Translations under genes and position numbers: made by a program
Part shown: positions 59,983 through 64,000 of the stretch, one piece after another
Numbering within the stretch: the stretch's first letter is position 1
How the letters are laid out: each line of letters begins with the position of its first letter
NCBI GenBank assembly: GCA_002224055.1
Contig: AZLU01000007.1
Coordinates: 62,001-126,000, forward strand
Source of the DNA: Pezizomycotina sp. ARF18
Taxonomy: Eukaryota; Ascomycota
Length of the DNA stretch: 64,000 nucleotides
Direction of reading: 5' to 3'
The notes under the pieces: generated by a model
What the model was told of the DNA's origin: nothing
The model's database searches: none
Seen by the model: the letters and a program-made list of their open reading frames with translations, nothing else

Positions 59983-60281
59983 ATGTGGCTCGAAAGCGAA
60001 AGCGTATAAAGACATGGAAGAGGCAACGTTTTCTCGGTCTGACCGTTAACCTCAGGGAAACTTCCCAAGATACTGGAACGAGTCCTTGTAAAAGAGCTCC
60101 AGCAAAAATATCCGCAGTAATCCTTTCTGACTCTTACCGTTTCCGAAAACGGTTGAAGATTTTCTCGTAATCCTTACCGTCTTACTGTCTTGCACCCGGA
60201 GTACGTACTCTATACCTAGTACCCGGTTAAGAAGGGGGAGGAAAAGATTTTTTTTTTTTTTCGAATCCGGGTCGTATCGCA
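59175..60281. other. Intergenic with long homopolymers
   Basis: Contains a (TA)n run (about 59186-59204), 27 consecutive T (59442-59468) and 33 consecutive A (59948-59980). No gene seen. Confidence 0.6.
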
Positions 60282-61752
60282 ATGCCGCTTACGGAACCCG
60301 TCATCATCGTAGGCGCCGGCGTCGTCGGGCTCGCCATCGCGCAGGGTTTAAGGAAGGTAGGAAATCGTCGTCCCCTGTTCTTACAGTAATTAATTTCCAC
60401 GTTGCGCATGGCTATTTTTACGGTCCAATTTTAGCATCGCTAAAGGGCTCGGTGTAACGCTCCACGTGTACACAAAACCAAAATCCCCCCCGATGGTACC
60501 GTCCACGTGCTAAACCCCCCCCCCCCTAACCATCGCACAGGCTAAAATCCTTCCTCCTCCTCGAGCGCTCCCCCCGCGACTCCACCCGCTCCCACGGCTG
60601 GGGCCTAACGATCCACTGGGCCTTGCCAACCCTCCTCTCGCTCCTACCCGACGCCATAATATCCCGCCTACCGGAAACACAAGTAATCCCTCCCTTACAC
60701 CGGAAACCGACGCCGGAAGGTTCGTATTCCTCGACGCGTCGGACGCGAGCGTCAAGTTCGAAGTACCGAGAGCAGCGCGGCGGCTACGCGTCCATCGCGG
60801 AAGGTTTAGGGAGTTATTATGCGCGGGTTTGGAGGAGGAAGGGAGGGTGGTGTACGGCGCGAAGGTTGTGGACGTTAAAGTCGCCGGCTCGCATGCGGGC
60901 CAGAATAGTAGCAGCAGTTCGTCCGTGACTTCGGACGGTGGCTCGGACCCCGGCGCCGAATCAAACAGCAGCGAAGGCGTGGTAGTAACCCTCGCCGACG
61001 GCCGCGCAATCCGCGGCTCCCTCCTCGTCGGCGCGACGGATCATCCTCTACAATCCGTCGCGCCCTCCTCCCCGAAAAATCCCAGCATTCACTCTACCAC
61101 CTCCCCTCCGCCTCCTCGGTTGCACGGTCCGCCTCGCCCCCGCGACCCTCGAGGAATATAAATCCATAGACCCACTGCTATTCCAAGCCAGCCACCCCAC
61201 AAGCGGTGTATACATGTGGTACTCCCTCCTGGACTCCGCCACGTCATCCGTACAGCTCTGCGTGTCGTGGAACCACGCTTCGGAATGCGACGAGTACCTA
61301 GTTCGGATGCCGAGAGGGTAGGAGAAATGAAGAGGCGAACGGAGGACTTCGCGGCCATTTTACGGGATTTAGTACGGTCCGTACCGGAAACCACGCGGGT
61401 CCAAGAAATCAAGATCGCGGATTGGCTACCCTTGCGCTGGAAAACGGGGCGGGTGACGCTCGCGGTGACGCGTTTCACGCTATGACCATGTTCAGGGTGA
61501 AGCTGCGAACCACGGATTTTTAGACGCGAGGGGGGTTGTCGATGCTGTTGCTAAGATACATGAGGAGGGTGTAGATGTGGAGAGTGCGTTGGGGAGTATG
61601 AAGGGGAGGTTAGGGCGAGGACGAAGGATGCTGTGTTGCTTAGTAGGAAAGCGGCGATGGACGCGCACGACTGGGATAGCCTTGTAGGTGGAGATAGTCC
61701 TGTCGTGGGAGGAGGGGGGCTGATGCTGGGAAGAAGGACTAGGAAGAGCTAG
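60282..61752 (+). CDS. FAD-dependent monooxygenase (salicylate hydroxylase-like)
   Basis: Exon 1 (60282-60356) codes MPLTEPVIIVGAGVVGLAIA then QGLRK, the Rossmann GxGxxG motif. A 184-nt intron (60357-60540, GTAGGA, branch CTAAC, ending CACAG) follows. Exon 2 gives FLLLERSPRDSTRSHGWGLT (the acidic residue binds FAD ribose), then in shifted frames VFLDASDASVKFEVPRAARR, VVVTLADGRAIRGSLLVGA and the second FAD motif GDAFHAMTMF followed by GEAANHGFLDARGVVDAVAK. Stop at 61750-61752. About 420 codons, normal for group A aromatic hydroxylases, which use NAD(P)H, FAD and O2 to hydroxylate small aromatics. In the GD motif Phe replaces the usual Ala before His. Substrate unknown. Several one-base breaks. 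Confidence 0.8.
60357..60540 (+). other. Intron of the FAD monooxygenase
   Basis: GT at 60357, a CTAAC branch sequence about 10 nt before the CACAG acceptor at 60540, and the protein motifs continuing on both sides support it. It contains a run of C around 60516-60525. Confidence 0.7.
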
Positions 61753-62087
61753 AGGTTGTATGAGTAGTGTTTTACGTATGTAAGTATGCATGTAGATACT
61801 CGAGTTCGCGTGTAAAGTAACGTTGGCGTTTGAAGATAATTATAGAGAAGAAAGAAAAGAAAAAATCCTCAAGTCACATCACGGCAATGCACCAATTATC
61901 TGAAGGAGGCGTATGGTTTTGTTCTAAGAAACAAATGCTGTATTATCCTTTTTTTTTAATGACTTTTAGAGCTAGTCGTTATAAAAACACCAAACATGAT
62001 GAGAGTATTGCATTAAAAGACCTTTACCCCCCTCCCTTCTTTTCTTAGTCGTAGTTTATAACCTAAAGTCTCATATTTTTTCCTTTC
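61753..62087. other. 3'-3' spacer
   Basis: AT-rich spacer between convergent genes; nothing else seen. Confidence 0.6.
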
Positions 62088-63934
62088 TTAAGATCCGTAC
62101 TCCTTGACCTTCGTAGCCTTGCCGTCTGCATCAAAAGGATAAAATATTAGCACTCATTCCACTCCAAAAAAAAAAAAAAAAAAAAAGAGAAAGAAAAGAA
62201 AGAGAGAGAGGGAGAATCAATACGTACTCAGAGCAACCGGTACGACCTCTGCAACACCCATCTCCGGCCCGTAAACCTTCATCTGCAGCTTCAACTCCTG
62301 CCCCACAGCCTTAATATTCTTCAACCCCTCCTGGTAATTCGGTCCGGCCCTCCTAACCCATATCTGAACCTTGTGCTCGATCAGCTGCGGCGCGACCTCC
62401 CTCAGCGCCCTAATAACACCTTTAAACGTGCTAGCGACGTTCGTGAAATTCGCAATACCGCCGCCGATGAACAGCACCTTCCCTTCGTCACGCATGGGCG
62501 CGCGGAGCATGAGGTCCAGAACGGTGCGGGCGTAGTGGTACGTCTGCGTCTCCGTGGGCGCGCCGGAGTACTCGCCGTAGTTCGCCAGCTCGTCCGCGTG
62601 ACCCGCGCTCGCGATCGCGTCGGCGTACACGACGGACGCACCGCCGCCGGCGACGAGCGTCCAGATACGTCCGTTGCCGTTAAGCACGGTCAGCTTCAGC
62701 GACGCGCCGGTCTTCGCGTCCAAGGCGGCAATGTACGCTTCCTCTTTGCTCAGCTCCCTGCCGAACGGCGCGGGGAATTCCATCGGCGGACCGACGTCGA
62801 TTTCGACTTTACCCTCGTTTCCGGAGGGTTTCGCCGTGGGCTGGCCGAGGGCGGCGGGGGAGCGGGCGATGGCCCACTTTGACCCGCACTCGAACTCGGC
62901 GGTCTGGTCGAGCTTGGCGGCCAGGTCGAGGAAGTGCACTGACGCGGCGGTGGCGTCGGCGTTGGGGATGACGACGAGCGGGTTGATCTCGAGGTAGGTG
63001 AACTGGCAGTCGACGTAGACGGCGTACAGGCGGTTTATGAAGTCGACGAGGACGTTGTGGACGCCCTTGGGACGTTTTTGAGGAGGGTGGAGGCGATGGT
63101 TTCGTTGGAGGGGTACCTGCGGGGAAATGGTTTGTTAGTGGTTTATTCCGGAGGTGCATTGGAATTGGGGTTGGGTATAAGGTATCATGCATCGGAAGGA
63201 AGCAATGGTGAAAAAGCAAGCTGTGGTGAGCTTCAATCTGATGTTTGCAGGGTAGCTTACTCGTTCAGGTCAACGGGTACCAGCAGCTTCTCAGCCTTAG
63301 CGTCGACATCACCGACATCTACACCGCCCTCGTGCGTGAAGAGGATCCAATCGCCCTAAATTCTCACGTATTAGCTTCTCATCCTTCAATTAAACCCTTT
63401 CTCAAGCTCCGAGTAACCAATTGAGGTTCGGAGAAACGACATAGGGACGGGAGGGGGAAAAACAAAAAAAAAAAAATTTAGCTTCGTTACTTACCTCCCT
63501 AACGCTATTAATATTAATATAATACTCCTCCTCGCCTTATGCGGCACGAACTCCTCCACCAAAAAGGTCCTCAGTACCCCCTCGACGGTCTCAACCTTAA
63601 CGGGCTTCGCCGCCCTCTCCGCGATCCACGCCTTAGCTTCCGGCCAGGTCTTGTTCAGTGCCAGCAGGCCGGATTTTCCTCGCCGCTTGATGAGCTGGTC
63701 GGGCTTGGCCACGAACCGGGCGCCGTCCTTGAGGAGCCACGGGTAGAGCGATTCGGCGGCTTCGAGGACGGACTCGACGCTTGCGTCCTCGGGGAAGGCG
63801 AGGGAGGCTAGCTTTGGAGGGGGGTTGTGGGGAGGGGGTGGTTAGGGTGGAGGATTTGGCGATGAGGGGGAGCGGGTTAGGTGGTAGGAGAGGATGGCTT
63901 TGCCGTCGGCTTCGAGGATCGATTTGGCGGACAT
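62088..63934 (-). CDS. acl2: ATP-citrate lyase subunit 2 (ATP-grasp / citrate-binding subunit)
   Basis: The ATG at 63934 opens [19 protein letters not shown] then TRSP, the canonical start of fungal ACL subunit 2. Further conserved blocks: [100 protein letters not shown] and [20 protein letters not shown], ending [10 protein letters not shown] with stop at 62088-62090. Three introns fit: 63356-63494, 63117-63260 and 62126-62227. Total about 480 codons, as in other filamentous ascomycetes. With subunit 1 it cleaves citrate, using ATP and CoA, to cytosolic acetyl-CoA and oxaloacetate for lipid and acetylation pathways. One-base breaks near the start (in a C run) and near 63550 interrupt a gene that is normally indispensable. 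A T-run sits directly upstream of the ATG. Confidence 0.92.
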
Positions 63935-64000
63935 TTTTTTTTTTTTGAGGATGTGAGCTCAGTTAGAGGGGGTATTATGTGAGTAATGGTGGAGCTGTAG

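Noticed and set aside
62373-62882. Plus-strand Arg-rich frame of 169 codons
   Set aside because: Antisense of ATP-citrate lyase subunit 2 in GC-rich sequence.
1-64000. CRISPR array, prophage or bacterial operon structure
   Set aside because: No regularly spaced direct repeats of the right size; the genes have eukaryotic introns and fungal families.

Overview
The window is nuclear DNA of a filamentous ascomycete (Pezizomycotina). The evidence is short GT-AG introns, two fungal 7-TM rhodopsin-domain proteins, a NACHT-WD40 (NLR/STAND) protein, several F-box genes, small secreted cysteine-rich proteins, an intron-bearing tRNA-Asn, and the separate ATP-citrate lyase subunit typical of ascomycetes. 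Genes sit in GC-richer islands separated by long AT-rich, gene-poor stretches full of homopolymers and microsatellites.

Layout. 1-10.6 kb: partial MFS transporter, small secreted Cys-rich protein, ankyrin-like scrap, rhodopsin-domain protein, then an RBR-type E3 ubiquitin ligase in a GC-rich island. 12.7-26.4 kb: F-box genes and scraps, interrupted by a tandem pair of secreted His/Gln/Asn-rich proteins. 28.2-33.8 kb: a ~280-residue protein followed by an NLR on the same strand. 34.3-37.7 kb: a very large secreted protein with tandem Cys modules and a Ser/Thr-rich tail. 39.3-51.4 kb: three more F-box genes, a second rhodopsin-domain protein, a flavin dehydrogenase, a secreted Cys-rich protein and the tRNA. 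51.5-60 kb: gene-poor, including a 2.5 kb pyrimidine-only-like island. 60.3-63.9 kb: an FAD monooxygenase converging on ATP-citrate lyase subunit 2.

The most interesting unit is 28.2-33.8 kb. It resembles the HET-S/NWD2 arrangement: a small protein with a hydrophobic N-terminus carries two copies of a short motif near its C-terminus, and a related motif lies at the extreme N-terminus of the adjacent NLR, where NWD2-type receptors carry their amyloid-templating sequence. This is inference from the sequence and needs profile searches.

Nearly every recognisable gene, including ATP-citrate lyase, shows single-base frame breaks while its motifs and splice sites stay intact. Systematic indel errors in the assembly are the simplest explanation; real decay cannot be excluded for individual genes. 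Coordinates below give the outer limits of the recognisable coding region on one strand, including introns.
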